Of a stretch of DNA of 64,000 bases, positions 43,721 to 52,494 are shown piece after piece. A model generated the notes under the pieces. The model ran no database searches. It was not told the origin of the DNA and saw nothing but the letters and a program-made list of their open reading frames with translations. Numbering within the stretch: the stretch's first letter is position 1; every line of letters starts with the position of its first letter. Both the position numbers and the translations under genes were made by a program. Source of the DNA: Vallitalea pronyensis. Its GTDB lineage: Bacteria > Bacillota > Clostridia > Lachnospirales > Vallitaleaceae. The DNA lies in contig NZ_CP058649.1 of assembly GCF_018141445.1 (NCBI RefSeq), forward strand, positions 763,001 to 827,000, in the 5' to 3' direction.

Positions 43721-44512
43721 ATGGTAAAAGTTGTCGTAGTTGAAGATGAAAACTTAACGAGAAAAGGGTTAGTACTCACCACCCCTTGGGATGATATGGG
43801 CTGCAAAGTTGTCGGTGAAGCAGCTAATGGTTTAGAAGGCATAGAAATCATTAAACGTGTAAAACCCCATATTGTGATAACGGATGTGCGTATGCCTAAA
43901 ATGAATGGAATCGATATGATTAAAGCCCTTGAAAATCAATCCAGAGCAAAGTATATTATCTTATCAGGTTTTGATGATTTTAAATATGCTCAACAAGCTA
44001 TATCTTTAGGTGTAAAAGAATATTTACTGAAACCTGTGGAAGATAGGGCGCTTATAGATGCTCTTCTTAAAACAGTAAAACATATCCATGAGGAACAAGA
44101 TATCTATAATAAAGATGAATCGTGTTCCAGTTACTTGTTAGATTTTGAAGAATATCCTCTTGATAACTTGGAAGGAAAGAAGAAGTACGTGGTCAATGCT
44201 GTCAAATACATCATCAGTAACTATTATCACGAATTCACCATAAAAGATGTTGCGGAAGCATTATATATATCGGATAGTTATCTGAGCAGATTATTTAAAA
44301 AAGAGACAGGGTATACCTTTGTGGATTACCTCACTAGATACCGCATCCATAAAGCCACTCAGTTATTACAAGATGATCATATTAAAATATACCAAGTGGC
44401 AGAATTAATAGGTTTTAAAGACTCTCGATATTTTAGTTCAATTTTTAAGAAATATATCGGTATGACGCCTTCCGAGTTAAGAGAAAAAGTGAACATGACA
44501 AGTCAGCAGTAA
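43721..44512 (+). CDS. AraC-family response regulator, YesN-type
   Basis: 263 residues: receiver domain at 1-118 with the acidic pocket VVEDEN, phospho-acceptor in VITDVRMPKMNG near residue 53 and lysine in LLKPVE near 103; then a linker and two AraC helix-turn-helix units (about 156-262: VAEALYISDSYLSRLFKKETG and VAELIGFKDSRYFSSIFKKY). AAGGGA at 43707-43712 supports the ATG at 43721 over an in-frame one at 43703. Works with the upstream kinase. A direct repeat upstream of the importer is a possible target. Confidence 0.93.
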   Translation: MVKVVVVEDENLTRKGLVLTTPWDDMGCKVVGEAANGLEGIEIIKRVKPHIVITDVRMPKMNGIDMIKALENQSRAKYIILSGFDDFKYAQQAISLGVKEYLLKPVEDRALIDALLKTVKHIHEEQDIYNKDESCSSYLLDFEEYPLDNLEGKKKYVVNAVKYIISNYYHEFTIKDVAEALYISDSYLSRLFKKETGYTFVDYLTRYRIHKATQLLQDDHIKIYQVAELIGFKDSRYFSSIFKKYIGMTPSELREKVNMTSQQ

Positions 44513-44522
44513 AGACAAAACA

Positions 44523-45098
44523 CTATAAAAATTGATTAACAGTAAAGGGTCTTTTTAGCTCCTGCATTAATAGTGTGCTTAACTCTTTTGGTGGTATATT
44601 CTTACCATTCTTAACCCATGTCGTGAGAATATTAATGGTGATACCACAACGGATAGCAACGAAATAATCCCAAGTTTTATCCCAATCTGTAACCAATCCT
44701 TTATACTTCGATAAAAATAATGTCAATGTCTTTGCCAAGGATTCTGAAAGCATATCTTGTCTGTTGGCTTGAATAAGCTGTTCAACAATGACCGTATGTT
44801 GATCAAAAAAATACAAAAAAGGTTCCATAAAGTCAGAATTATGTTGAACATCATGCTGTTTTTGGTAGTCCAATAGATGGGCTATTAATCCTTTGAAAGT
44901 CTTGTCACAGATATACGCCAGAACATCATCTTTCCCATCAAAATGACGATAGAAAGTTGCCCGTCCAAGTTCAGCTTTTTTTACAATCTCAGTAATGGTA
45001 ATGTCCTGATACATCTGTATTGTCATGAGATGTGTTAGTGCTTCATATATCCATTGACTGGATTGTTTAGAGCGTTTATCTTCTTTGATATGATACAT
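44523..45098 (-). CDS. TetR/AcrR family transcriptional regulator
   Basis: 191 residues. N-terminal helix-turn-helix at about 12-60 (ITITEIVKKAELGRATFYRHF) and a ligand-binding helical C-terminal domain. AGAGGTG precedes the ATG. It is divergent from the rifampin phosphotransferase-like gene, with a GATACA/TGTATC palindrome in the 124-nt gap, so it probably represses that gene and itself until a drug-like ligand binds. Confidence 0.9.
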   Translation of the reverse strand: MYHIKEDKRSKQSSQWIYEALTHLMTIQMYQDITITEIVKKAELGRATFYRHFDGKDDVLAYICDKTFKGLIAHLLDYQKQHDVQHNSDFMEPFLYFFDQHTVIVEQLIQANRQDMLSESLAKTLTLFLSKYKGLVTDWDKTWDYFVAIRCGITINILTTWVKNGKNIPPKELSTLLMQELKRPFTVNQFL

Positions 45099-45131
45099 AA
45101 GTCACCTCTTTGTCTCTTATCTTCTAAAGGA

Positions 45132-45160
45132 TTTACACCTTATAAAAAGTATTATATAAT
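45132..45160 (+). promoter_or_regulatory. Promoter of the phosphotransferase-like gene
   Basis: TTTACA (45132-45137), 17 nt, TATAAT (45155-45160): a near-consensus sigma-A promoter for the gene at 45223. Confidence 0.75.
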
Positions 45161-45168
45161 AATGTTAG

Positions 45169-45190
45169 ATACGATACAAGTGTATCATAA
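45169..45190. promoter_or_regulatory. Candidate TetR operator
   Basis: GATACA (45173-45178), 2 nt, TGTATC (45181-45186), with ATAC to the left and ATAA to the right. It lies just after the -10 at 45155-45160, so a bound repressor would block the + strand gene. Confidence 0.6.
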
Positions 45191-45222
45191 GTATAGGGTT
45201 AAAGCAATAGGGAGGTGTTGTT

Positions 45223-47772
45223 ATGCAAAGGATGATTAAAGCATTATGGGAATTAAAGGAAGAGGATAGACATAACTTTGGCTCAAAAGCTGTTAATCTA
45301 GGCATCATGATGAGGGCAGGTATTCAAGTACCAGACGGTTATTGTATGAGTCAAGAACTATACGATAAGGTTATGCAACCAGATGGAACAATCCAAATAC
45401 CAGATGCCGTTGTTCATGAATTGAGGGATGTGTATGAAGCATTGCATGGTGAACCATTAGCTGTCAGGTCCTCATCATCTCTAGAAGATGCAGAAGACAG
45501 TTCATTTGCAGGTCTCTATGAAACGTTTCTCAATGTGACAACATTTGAGGATATGATAGATCGTATAAAGGCATGCATGCAGTCTGTTAGCGGAGAACGG
45601 GTTAAGACCTATTACGAAGCAAAAACAGATCAAAAAAAGAAAAACAGCATGGGGGTTATTATACAAAGGATGGTTCACAGTCAAGTATCAGGTGTCTTAT
45701 TCATGGCAAATCCCCTGAATAACAGATACGACCAGATTTTGATAAATGGTGCATGGGGATTAGGAGAAGCCATTGTTGATGGTCAGGTATCACCGGATCA
45801 GTGGATCGTCGATTCTGTCACAAGCCATATAATCAGTGAACGCATTATGGAAAAAGCATATCGAACACAAGCTGAGGAAAAAGGTGTATCCCTTCAACCT
45901 GTGGGAAAAGCAATGTTGTTAAAAGCATGTTTAGACCGGGATCAAGTGAAGCAGTTAGTTGCCATAGCCATGACGGTGCAGCATCTGTATAAAAAGCCAC
46001 AAGATATAGAATGGGCATATGACGGGCAGGATTTCTTCATTGTTCAGTCAAGGGATATTACTACATTGTATCCCATAGAAGAAAATGTCCTTAAAAGCAA
46101 GAAATTACGTTTGTTCATCTGTTACAATACGGTTATTCAAGGCATTACCCAACCTTTTACACCCCTTGGCTATGAGTTTACAAGAGTGAACCTTGCAGGG
46201 TGGACCAGTGTGTATTATGGTTTCAAGAAAAAAGATCTAGACCCTAGCTGGATCAACATGATTCATGGGCGATTATATTATGATTTAACAGAAATGGTGG
46301 GTAAGAAATTCTATGCCAAAAATATCCCTAAAATATTCGAAGCAAAAGACCCTGCAGCCGCTCAACTTCTTCGTCAGATGATAAAGAAATATGGTCCACT
46401 TTTTTATAAACAAGGTGGTGCATTCAAGCTATCTAGGGGATTAATTAAGTGGATGATCGGTCTCTCCAAACATGCTAAGTTAGGAAAAGATACAGATAAA
46501 GCCCTAAAAGATGCCATTCAAATGGGAAATGAATTTGTGGAAAGTGTAGCATCCCGAATACAACAAACAAAAACCATCCAGGATAAAATACATCTTATGG
46601 AAGATGTGGCTGAAGAATGCCTTACTGTGGCTTTTAAGCAAGCAGCCTATTGCCAATACGGCATGCAAGCTGTTGAAAAGCATAATAAATGGATTAAAAA
46701 ACACTACAACAACCAATTTGACTTAGAATCCATCCGTCAAGTTTTACCCAATAACCCTACGACAACCATGGGCATAGAACTTTCACACATTGCTCAGAGA
46801 CTCTTAGAAGAGGGAAAAGAGGTGACAGAAAATCACCCTTTAATTGCCCAATTTCTTAAAACGTATGGCCATCGAGGGGATACGGAAATGGATATAGGTA
46901 CAAAACGTTGGAAAGATGAACCAAGATATATATTAAACCTTATTGCATCCTATATGGATGGTGATAGTGCAGCTAAAAGTATTGATGCCATGAATAAAAA
47001 TAATCAAAAGGCATTGGACACAATCGAGGCCATCTATCATCAGGTATTGAAAGATAAAAGTAAAAGAAAAGCAAAAAGAATGAAATATGACTATATGAAT
47101 TACAGGACACTTGCAGGATTGCGAGAACGTCCAAAATTTGATGTCATAAGGGTAATGGATTTATTACGAGATATGATGCTTGATGTGGGTAGAACATTAC
47201 AAAAAGCAAACGCTCTTGAGGATTATGAAGATGTAGCGTTCTTGACCTTCAACGATCTATTGCAGGCAGACCACAAAAATCTCAATGCTGTTGTAAAAAA
47301 AGCAAAAGATCAATACCATATACAATGTCAAGCACAACAGATACCCAGATGTATCATGAGCACAGGGGAATGCTTCTATCATCCAAAGGTAGAAGAGGAA
47401 AGTCATGTCCCAAGTGATGGTCAACCCGTAATCCATAAAGACTACTTGAAAGGAACACCTATATCAAATGGGATTTACAAAGGCAGAGTTCGTGTACTCC
47501 ATACACCTGTAGATGTGAATTTAGAAAAAGGGGATATCCTTGTTACCCATAACACCAACCCATCGTGGACGCCATTGTTTTTAGTAGCTGGTGCCCTTAT
47601 TATGGAAAGCGGTGGTCCTATTTCCCATGGCGCTATTGTGGCAAGAGAATACGGAACACCTGCTGTTGCAGGGGTTACCTATGCAACACAATTGTTAAAA
47701 GATGGGGATTGGGTCATTGTAAATGGAGAAGCGGGAACCGTTAAGTTATGTGAGCCGTCAGTTAAAAAGTAG
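45223..47772 (+). CDS. PEP/pyruvate-binding phosphotransferase, rifampin phosphotransferase (Rph)-like
   Basis: 849 residues, close to the Rph length. Order: ATP-grasp PEP/pyruvate-binding domain (about 1-330: AVRSSSSLEDAEDSSFAGLY, WGLGEAIVDGQVSPD, IEWAYDG), a large helical middle domain (about 335-760) and a C-terminal phospho-histidine swivel domain (GGPISHGAIVAREYGTPAVAGV, His near 801). Rph uses ATP to phosphorylate rifamycins, while PEP synthase uses the same end domains on pyruvate; PEP synthase would have a TIM-barrel C-terminus, which is absent. Control by a divergent TetR protein fits a resistance enzyme. Substrate not proven. GGAGGTG precedes the start. Confidence 0.8.
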   Translation: MQRMIKALWELKEEDRHNFGSKAVNLGIMMRAGIQVPDGYCMSQELYDKVMQPDGTIQIPDAVVHELRDVYEALHGEPLAVRSSSSLEDAEDSSFAGLYETFLNVTTFEDMIDRIKACMQSVSGERVKTYYEAKTDQKKKNSMGVIIQRMVHSQVSGVLFMANPLNNRYDQILINGAWGLGEAIVDGQVSPDQWIVDSVTSHIISERIMEKAYRTQAEEKGVSLQPVGKAMLLKACLDRDQVKQLVAIAMTVQHLYKKPQDIEWAYDGQDFFIVQSRDITTLYPIEENVLKSKKLRLFICYNTVIQGITQPFTPLGYEFTRVNLAGWTSVYYGFKKKDLDPSWINMIHGRLYYDLTEMVGKKFYAKNIPKIFEAKDPAAAQLLRQMIKKYGPLFYKQGGAFKLSRGLIKWMIGLSKHAKLGKDTDKALKDAIQMGNEFVESVASRIQQTKTIQDKIHLMEDVAEECLTVAFKQAAYCQYGMQAVEKHNKWIKKHYNNQFDLESIRQVLPNNPTTTMGIELSHIAQRLLEEGKEVTENHPLIAQFLKTYGHRGDTEMDIGTKRWKDEPRYILNLIASYMDGDSAAKSIDAMNKNNQKALDTIEAIYHQVLKDKSKRKAKRMKYDYMNYRTLAGLRERPKFDVIRVMDLLRDMMLDVGRTLQKANALEDYEDVAFLTFNDLLQADHKNLNAVVKKAKDQYHIQCQAQQIPRCIMSTGECFYHPKVEEESHVPSDGQPVIHKDYLKGTPISNGIYKGRVRVLHTPVDVNLEKGDILVTHNTNPSWTPLFLVAGALIMESGGPISHGAIVAREYGTPAVAGVTYATQLLKDGDWVIVNGEAGTVKLCEPSVKK

Positions 47773-47810
47773 CTGTAAAAAATAAGCAGTCCATCTTGAC
47801 TTTATCTAAA

Positions 47811-47865
47811 AATACCCTTACAATGAGCATACCATCAGTATGTGCAGTGTAAGGGTATGTTTAAT
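47811..47865 (+). terminator. Stem-loop after the phosphotransferase-like gene
   Basis: ATACCCTTACA (47812-47822) pairs perfectly with TGTAAGGGTAT (47848-47858); an inner GCATAC/GTATG helix extends it. The tail GTTTAATA is only weakly T-rich. It may be a terminator or, because it lies 30 nt before a TetR gene, an operator. Confidence 0.6.
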
Positions 47866-47891
47866 AAAAGTGAAACACAAAGGAGGACAAC

Positions 47892-48548
47892 ATGTGGGTT
47901 TCAAAAGATAAAGAAACAAGGAAAAGGGAGTTTTTGGAGACAGCCATTGGGTTGTTTATAGAGAAAGGTTACGACGTCACGTCCATTAATCATATACTGA
48001 AGAAAATGAATATTACAAAAGGGTCTTTTTATTATCATTTTGAATCAAAAGAAGACCTGTTAACCCAAATTATTGATTTATTTCTGGAGGATATTCGCAC
48101 CATTGCCGAAGATGTTCAGAAATCAACAGGTGGAGCTATAGAAAAACTTAAGATGCTGGAGCTAGATGTTATAACCTATAGAAAGAAACATGAAAAGCTT
48201 TATAAGGATTTATATACCATTCATCAAAAACAGGGTAATGACATGTTTAATGTACGGTATCAACAAAAATCCAATGATTTATATGCTGGCATGGTAAAAA
48301 AGATCCTGCTGCAAGGTCAAGATGAAGGGGTTTTTCATCCTGTTGATATAGAGGAAACACCGGATCTATTTCTAGTCATTGCACACCATTATAAAGCTAA
48401 AATTGCAAGGTATTACTACGGTATGGACGAACATAAAGGGGAAGAAATTAGAAGGCTACAGGTCTCTTTTCAACGTACCATTGAAAGATTATTAGGTACA
48501 AAAGAAGGACAGCTTAATTTTTACTCAGTGGGTGCATTTGGAGGTTAA
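47892..48548 (+). CDS. TetR/AcrR family transcriptional regulator
   Basis: 218 residues with an N-terminal helix-turn-helix (about 8-55: TSINHILKKMNITKGSFYYHFESKEDLL) and a helical C-terminal domain. AAAGGAGG precedes the ATG at 47892. It is a single gene between the phosphotransferase-like gene and another TetR-led operon. No ligand or target can be inferred, though the perfect inverted repeat at 47812-47858 just upstream could be an autoregulatory site. Confidence 0.9.
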   Translation: MWVSKDKETRKREFLETAIGLFIEKGYDVTSINHILKKMNITKGSFYYHFESKEDLLTQIIDLFLEDIRTIAEDVQKSTGGAIEKLKMLELDVITYRKKHEKLYKDLYTIHQKQGNDMFNVRYQQKSNDLYAGMVKKILLQGQDEGVFHPVDIEETPDLFLVIAHHYKAKIARYYYGMDEHKGEEIRRLQVSFQRTIERLLGTKEGQLNFYSVGAFGG

Positions 48549-48633
48549 GGGTTATAAGAATGACTTCGAGGGGGAGTGGCTGAGAACGAAGGATAGTTAA
48601 TTTACAATCATGATAACATTAAAAGAATTAGTG

Positions 48634-48680
48634 AAGCAAAAGCTGTTCAAGGGCTGAGACCTTTGGCGGCTTTTGCTTTA
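48634..48680 (+). terminator. Terminator of the TetR gene at 47892
   Basis: AAGCAAAAGC (48634-48643) with GCTTTTGCTT (48669-48678), followed by TATATG. A 10-bp perfect stem with a T-rich right arm. Confidence 0.65.
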
Positions 48681-48748
48681 TATGTTTATACCCATTCTTA
48701 ATAGACCAAAATAAGAGTAAAGCAAAAAAATTTTTTAGAAATAAGCTA

Positions 48749-48808
48749 TTGATTTGTCTTAATAAATATGTTAAAATGACCACATGACCAAGAATGAATA
48801 ATTGGTCA
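48749..48808 (+). promoter_or_regulatory. Promoter and TetR operator of the ABC exporter operon
   Basis: TTGATT (48749-48754), 17 nt, TAAAAT (48772-48777). Just downstream an inverted repeat TGACCAA (48785-48791), 10 nt, TTGGTCA (48802-48808); another TGACCA half-site is at 48777-48782. Position over the start site suggests autorepression by the TetR protein that follows. Confidence 0.7.
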
Positions 48809-48827
48809 GTGAGGAGAGAATGAACCC

Positions 48828-49514
48828 ATGAAACTCAACTATAACGATAAAGAAAATAGGATACTGGATGCATCCATGGAGCTGTTTATTCAATACGGCT
48901 TTGACAAAACAACGGTAGCAGAAGTTGCAAAAAATGCAGGCATCAGTAAAGGCGCTATTTATTTACATTTTAAAAGCAAAGACGATTTGTTCGAGAGTTT
49001 ATTGTTTCGTGAATTAAAAACCTATAGTTTGAGGTGGTTTGAATTAATTGAGTCTGACCCTAAAGGAGGTCTTCTACCGGGTATGTATAGGAACATGCTG
49101 AAGGCCATTACCAGCTCAGAACTCATGATAGCCATTTTCAAAAAAGATTTAAAAGTACTCGGAAGTTATGTAAAGAAAGATAACAGTTTTTTCAAAAAGG
49201 ACAGTACGGCAGGTATCCGTAAAGAGTTTATCCAAAAAATGATGGATGTAGGTGCTGTAAGAAAAGATGTGGACCCCAAAATGACAGCTCATATCATGGA
49301 TATGCTAGCATTTAGTCTAGTCAGTATGGGTGATGTAAAACGTTATGACGAGATACCGCCAACAGATGAAGTTATTGAGGCCATTGCCGTTTTCATGGAC
49401 CGAGCACTAACACCTGAAGATGGAGGCAATAGTGAGGCAGGGAAACAAGTACTAAGAGATATTGCAGCAGCAACTGTAAGCTATTATGAGGCACAAGAAA
49501 ATATGGAGGAGTGA
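48828..49514 (+). CDS. TetR/AcrR family regulator of ABC exporter
   Basis: 228 residues; helix-turn-helix at about 8-55 (TTVAEVAKNAGISKGAIYLHFKSKDDLF), helical C-terminal ligand domain. It is the first gene of a four-gene operon with an ATPase and two permeases, and has a TGACCAA/TTGGTCA inverted repeat over its promoter. Its stop codon lies inside the ribosome-binding region of the ATPase gene. A self-regulating sensor for an exported compound is the likely role. Confidence 0.92.
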   Translation: MKLNYNDKENRILDASMELFIQYGFDKTTVAEVAKNAGISKGAIYLHFKSKDDLFESLLFRELKTYSLRWFELIESDPKGGLLPGMYRNMLKAITSSELMIAIFKKDLKVLGSYVKKDNSFFKKDSTAGIRKEFIQKMMDVGAVRKDVDPKMTAHIMDMLAFSLVSMGDVKRYDEIPPTDEVIEAIAVFMDRALTPEDGGNSEAGKQVLRDIAAATVSYYEAQENMEE

Positions 49515-49519
49515 TCGTT

Positions 49520-50377
49520 ATGATTAGCGTTAAAGACTTGGTTTTTACCTATTCAGGAAATAAGAAAGAAACATTAAAAGGCTTGAATTTTGAAGTGAAG
49601 AACAAAGAAATATTTGGTTTCTTAGGTCCATCAGGAGCTGGTAAGTCAACCACACAAAAGATTCTATATGGACTTTTGAAGGGCTATTCTGGCGACGTGA
49701 AAATTATGAACAAAGAAATTAACGCTTGGCATGCAGACCTCTATGAAAAAATTGGTATATCCTTTGAGATGCCCAATCATTATACGAAGCTCACTGCTTT
49801 CGAAAACTTAACTTATTTTGGCTCCCTTTACAGTGGCAGTACCTATGAACCCATGGAGCTGTTAAAATGGGTGGGACTGGAAGAAGATGCCCATAAGCGG
49901 GTGAGTGATTATAGTAAAGGTATGAAAATTAGATTAAATGTAGCCCGTAGTTTAATTCACAAGCCAAAACTATTATTCTTAGATGAGCCTACCAGTGGAC
50001 TTGATCCAGTGAATGCTAGGAATATCAAAGATTTAATTCTGAGATTCCGTGACCTTGGAACCACCGTATTCATTACAACCCACAACATGATGGTAGCTGA
50101 TGAATTATGTGATCAAGTGGCTTTTGTCACAGATGGTAACATCCGTGCCATTGATTCACCAGAAGCACTTAAGAAAAAATACGGTAAAAGAAATGTCAAA
50201 GTGACTTATCATGATAAGGGTAAAGAAGGCAACAAGGAATTCCCTATAGAAGGGCTTGGGAAGAATGAAGCATTCTATCATCTGCTCAATTCAGGGGTTA
50301 CCATTGACCGTTTGCATTCTCAAGAAACAACTCTCGACAACATTTTTATTCAGATAACAGGAGAGGAGTTGGACTAA
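49520..50377 (+). CDS. ABC transporter ATP-binding protein (drug/fluoroquinolone exporter type)
   Basis: 285-residue ATPase with Walker A GPSGAGKST near residue 38, a variant signature YSKGMKIR near 132, Walker B LLFLDEPTSGLDP near 152 and switch histidine TTHNM. A GTG at 49511 is possible, but GGAGGA at 49505-49510 fits the ATG at 49520 better. It works with the two permeases behind it; this three-part arrangement is often labelled as a fluoroquinolone-type exporter in Clostridia, which is a label and not a proven substrate. Confidence 0.92.
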   Translation: MISVKDLVFTYSGNKKETLKGLNFEVKNKEIFGFLGPSGAGKSTTQKILYGLLKGYSGDVKIMNKEINAWHADLYEKIGISFEMPNHYTKLTAFENLTYFGSLYSGSTYEPMELLKWVGLEEDAHKRVSDYSKGMKIRLNVARSLIHKPKLLFLDEPTSGLDPVNARNIKDLILRFRDLGTTVFITTHNMMVADELCDQVAFVTDGNIRAIDSPEALKKKYGKRNVKVTYHDKGKEGNKEFPIEGLGKNEAFYHLLNSGVTIDRLHSQETTLDNIFIQITGEELD

Positions 50378-51102
50378 TGAAGCCAATGACTTCAACCATT
50401 AAAAAAGATGTGATTATACAGGCACGTAATAAATTATACGCCATCAGTATTGGTTTAGCCGTTATCTTTGCAATCATCTTCTCAATACTACTAAAACCAG
50501 ACCAAATCGTAACGGTTATACCTGCTGCTATGTTATTGCTTGTTGGTGGAACCACCCTTGTTTTTGTAGGTGGTCTGATTCTTTCCGAAAAAGATGAAGG
50601 TATTTTGAATGCCATCATTGTATCGCCATTAAGTACAAGAGCGTATCTCACATCCAAAATGATAACGTTAACCTTTTTGGCAACCATTGAAATTATCATC
50701 ATGGTGGGTGTACCCATTGTTTACTTATCCATTGTAAAGGGCACACCACTACCTAACTTTTTGATACTCATTATAGGCATTATTATCATTAACCTGCTCT
50801 ATACCATTGTGGGAATAGGTATGACCGTTCGTTTCAAAAAAATAACCGATTATATGATTCCTGTGGTCATGTTGATGATTCTACTTCAAGTACCGATTAT
50901 ACACTTTTGGCATATTTTTGAACATCCAATATTTTTAGTTATACCCACCAGTGCACCCATTATGTTTATACAAGGTGCCTTTACACCTTTAGCATCATGG
51001 GAATGGATCTATGCCACTGTGTATATGGGTTGTCTATTAATTGTTTTAACTAAATGGGCTTTTAAGTCATATAATAAGCACATTATAATGAAAATGGGGT
51101 GA
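50377..51102 (+). CDS. ABC-2 type permease, first subunit
   Basis: 241 residues with six predicted helices and the coupling motif LSEKDEGILNAIIVSPLSTRAYL (about 70-92), which resembles ABC-2 exporters. The ATG overlaps the ATPase stop codon by one base (TAATG). It would pair with the next gene product as a heterodimeric channel. Confidence 0.85.
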   Translation: MKPMTSTIKKDVIIQARNKLYAISIGLAVIFAIIFSILLKPDQIVTVIPAAMLLLVGGTTLVFVGGLILSEKDEGILNAIIVSPLSTRAYLTSKMITLTFLATIEIIIMVGVPIVYLSIVKGTPLPNFLILIIGIIIINLLYTIVGIGMTVRFKKITDYMIPVVMLMILLQVPIIHFWHIFEHPIFLVIPTSAPIMFIQGAFTPLASWEWIYATVYMGCLLIVLTKWAFKSYNKHIIMKMG

Positions 51103-51106
51103 TAAT

Positions 51107-51868
51107 ATGATATCTAAAAGCATAAGAAATATCGGTAAAAATGATATGCGTTTAATTAGAAGAGAACTCATTCTAATCACATTACTCTTATTTGTTGTGT
51201 ATATTGCGGTTGTTTTGAAATTCTTGTTACCATGGGCTAACAGTTATTTGGCAGATAAGGGATTCCTTCCCAATGCCACTATCCCACATGCCTTATCTTA
51301 TTACTACCCCATTATTGTGGCTTTTTTCCTATTGTATATGGGGGGCATGCTGGCAGGAGCAGTTTCTGGATTTTTGGCTTTATCCGAAAAAGATGACGGT
51401 ACAGCCGTGGCCATGCTGGTGACACCTGTGTCACCTAGAAAATTTAACACCTATAGAATTGTGATCACCACCATCATATCCTTTGTTATTATCATGTTTC
51501 AATTTTATATTGTGGGGATACTGGTACTGCCTTTCTGGCAGATGGTACTCATTGCAATAGGAGGTTCGCTGTTTGGTCCAATTATTATGCTATTCTTAGC
51601 TGGTTTTGCTGATGGGAAACTACAAGGAATGGGTTATGGCAAGTTCTTATCTCTAGGTGGGTTATTTGTTTTATTGAGTTGGTTTGTGAAGGAACCACTG
51701 CAATACCTGTTTGGTATTTTTCCACCCTACTGGATTAGTAAAGCCTATTGGCTGGCATTAGATGGACATAGCTCATGGCTGATAGCCCTCGTGGTAGGTA
51801 TTGTCTTGCAATTTGTTATGATTAAACTTCTCATGAGGAAATTCGAGAAAACACTCTATCACTATTAA
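51107..51868 (+). CDS. ABC-2 type permease, second subunit
   Basis: 253 residues with six helices and a related coupling motif LSEKDDGTAVAMLVTPVSPRKFN (about 95-117), so it is a diverged paralogue of the preceding permease. It starts 4 nt after it. Last gene of the TetR-ABC operon; terminator at 51884. Confidence 0.85.
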   Translation: MISKSIRNIGKNDMRLIRRELILITLLLFVVYIAVVLKFLLPWANSYLADKGFLPNATIPHALSYYYPIIVAFFLLYMGGMLAGAVSGFLALSEKDDGTAVAMLVTPVSPRKFNTYRIVITTIISFVIIMFQFYIVGILVLPFWQMVLIAIGGSLFGPIIMLFLAGFADGKLQGMGYGKFLSLGGLFVLLSWFVKEPLQYLFGIFPPYWISKAYWLALDGHSSWLIALVVGIVLQFVMIKLLMRKFEKTLYHY

Positions 51869-51883
51869 AATTCTTTTTCTTAG

Positions 51884-51917
51884 AAGCGCCAATACTTTCT
51901 TAAGGTTGGCGCTTTTA
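51884..51917 (+). terminator. Terminator of the TetR-ABC exporter operon
   Basis: Perfect 9-bp stem AAGCGCCAA (51884-51892) with TTGGCGCTT (51906-51914), followed by TTATT. Confidence 0.88.
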
Positions 51918-51968
51918 TTGTCTTATAGGAGACAGCTCAATAAGCTTTCCTACTTTTTTTATATCATA

Positions 51969-52072
51969 AGAATGTTCTCTAATTTAGCATAAAAAAAGAA
52001 GCGTTTTATATGGCATAGAAACTATTCTAACGGACTAGACCCCTTTGCACAACGAGACCTAGCCGCTTTTAA
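51969..52072. repeat. Structured intergenic repeat, copy 2
   Basis: Diverged copy of 35574-35690. AATTTAGCATA, AGAAGCGTTTT and GAAACT.T.CTAAC are shared in order. Outer pair AGAAT (51969-51973) with ATTCT (52024-52028) replaces the AGGAAAGT/ACTTTCCT of copy 1, and the inner arms (CATAAAAA and TTTTATATG) still pair around AAGAAGCG. Confidence 0.65.
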
Positions 52073-52122
52073 TGATAGCCAAGTACTTGTTTTTAATGAA
52101 GATAGCCAAAAATATATAATAC

Positions 52123-52151
52123 TTGACACATAATACTATGCGTCATATAAT
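52123..52151 (+). promoter_or_regulatory. Promoter of the PadR-DUF1700-DUF4097 operon
   Basis: Perfect TTGACA (52123-52128), 17 nt, perfect TATAAT (52146-52151). Such a strong promoter before a PadR gene suggests autorepression. AT-rich repeated words (CATAATACT, ATATAATATACTGTG) around the -10 may be the site. Confidence 0.85.
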
Positions 52152-52173
52152 ATACTGTGAGAGGTGATATATT

Positions 52174-52494
52174 ATGGATATACAGTTAAAACGCGGTGTT
52201 TTAGATATATGCGTTTTGAGTGTTTTACTAAAGCAGGAATCATACGGGTACAAAATCATCAAAGACCTTTCAAATGTAATCGAAATATCAGTATCAACCC
52301 TCTATCCCATTCTTAACAGATTGGAAAAGGCTGGTGCTGTAACGGTTCATTCAAGAGCGTATAATGGGCGATTAAGAAAATACTACAAGATAACTGCTGT
52401 AGGCAAAAAAAGGGTTCAGGCTTTTTTATCCGAATGGGAAAACTTGACCTTGATTTACGAATACATTAAAGGAGCTGTGGAGCAATATGAATAA
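52174..52494 (+). CDS. PadR family transcriptional regulator
   Basis: 106 residues, PadR-s1 size: winged helix with LDICVLSVLLKQESYGYKII, STLYPILNRLEKAGAV and a YYKIT wing. PadR proteins repress a neighbouring operon and often themselves. Here it leads a DUF1700-DUF4097 operon and overlaps the DUF1700 gene by 8 nt. AGAGGTG precedes the ATG; a consensus promoter lies upstream. Confidence 0.93.
   Translation: MDIQLKRGVLDICVLSVLLKQESYGYKIIKDLSNVIEISVSTLYPILNRLEKAGAVTVHSRAYNGRLRKYYKITAVGKKRVQAFLSEWENLTLIYEYIKGAVEQYE

Noticed and set aside
45223..47772. Phosphoenolpyruvate synthase (ppsA)
   Set aside because: The His swivel domain is at the C-terminal end and no PEP-binding TIM barrel follows it, unlike PEP synthase.
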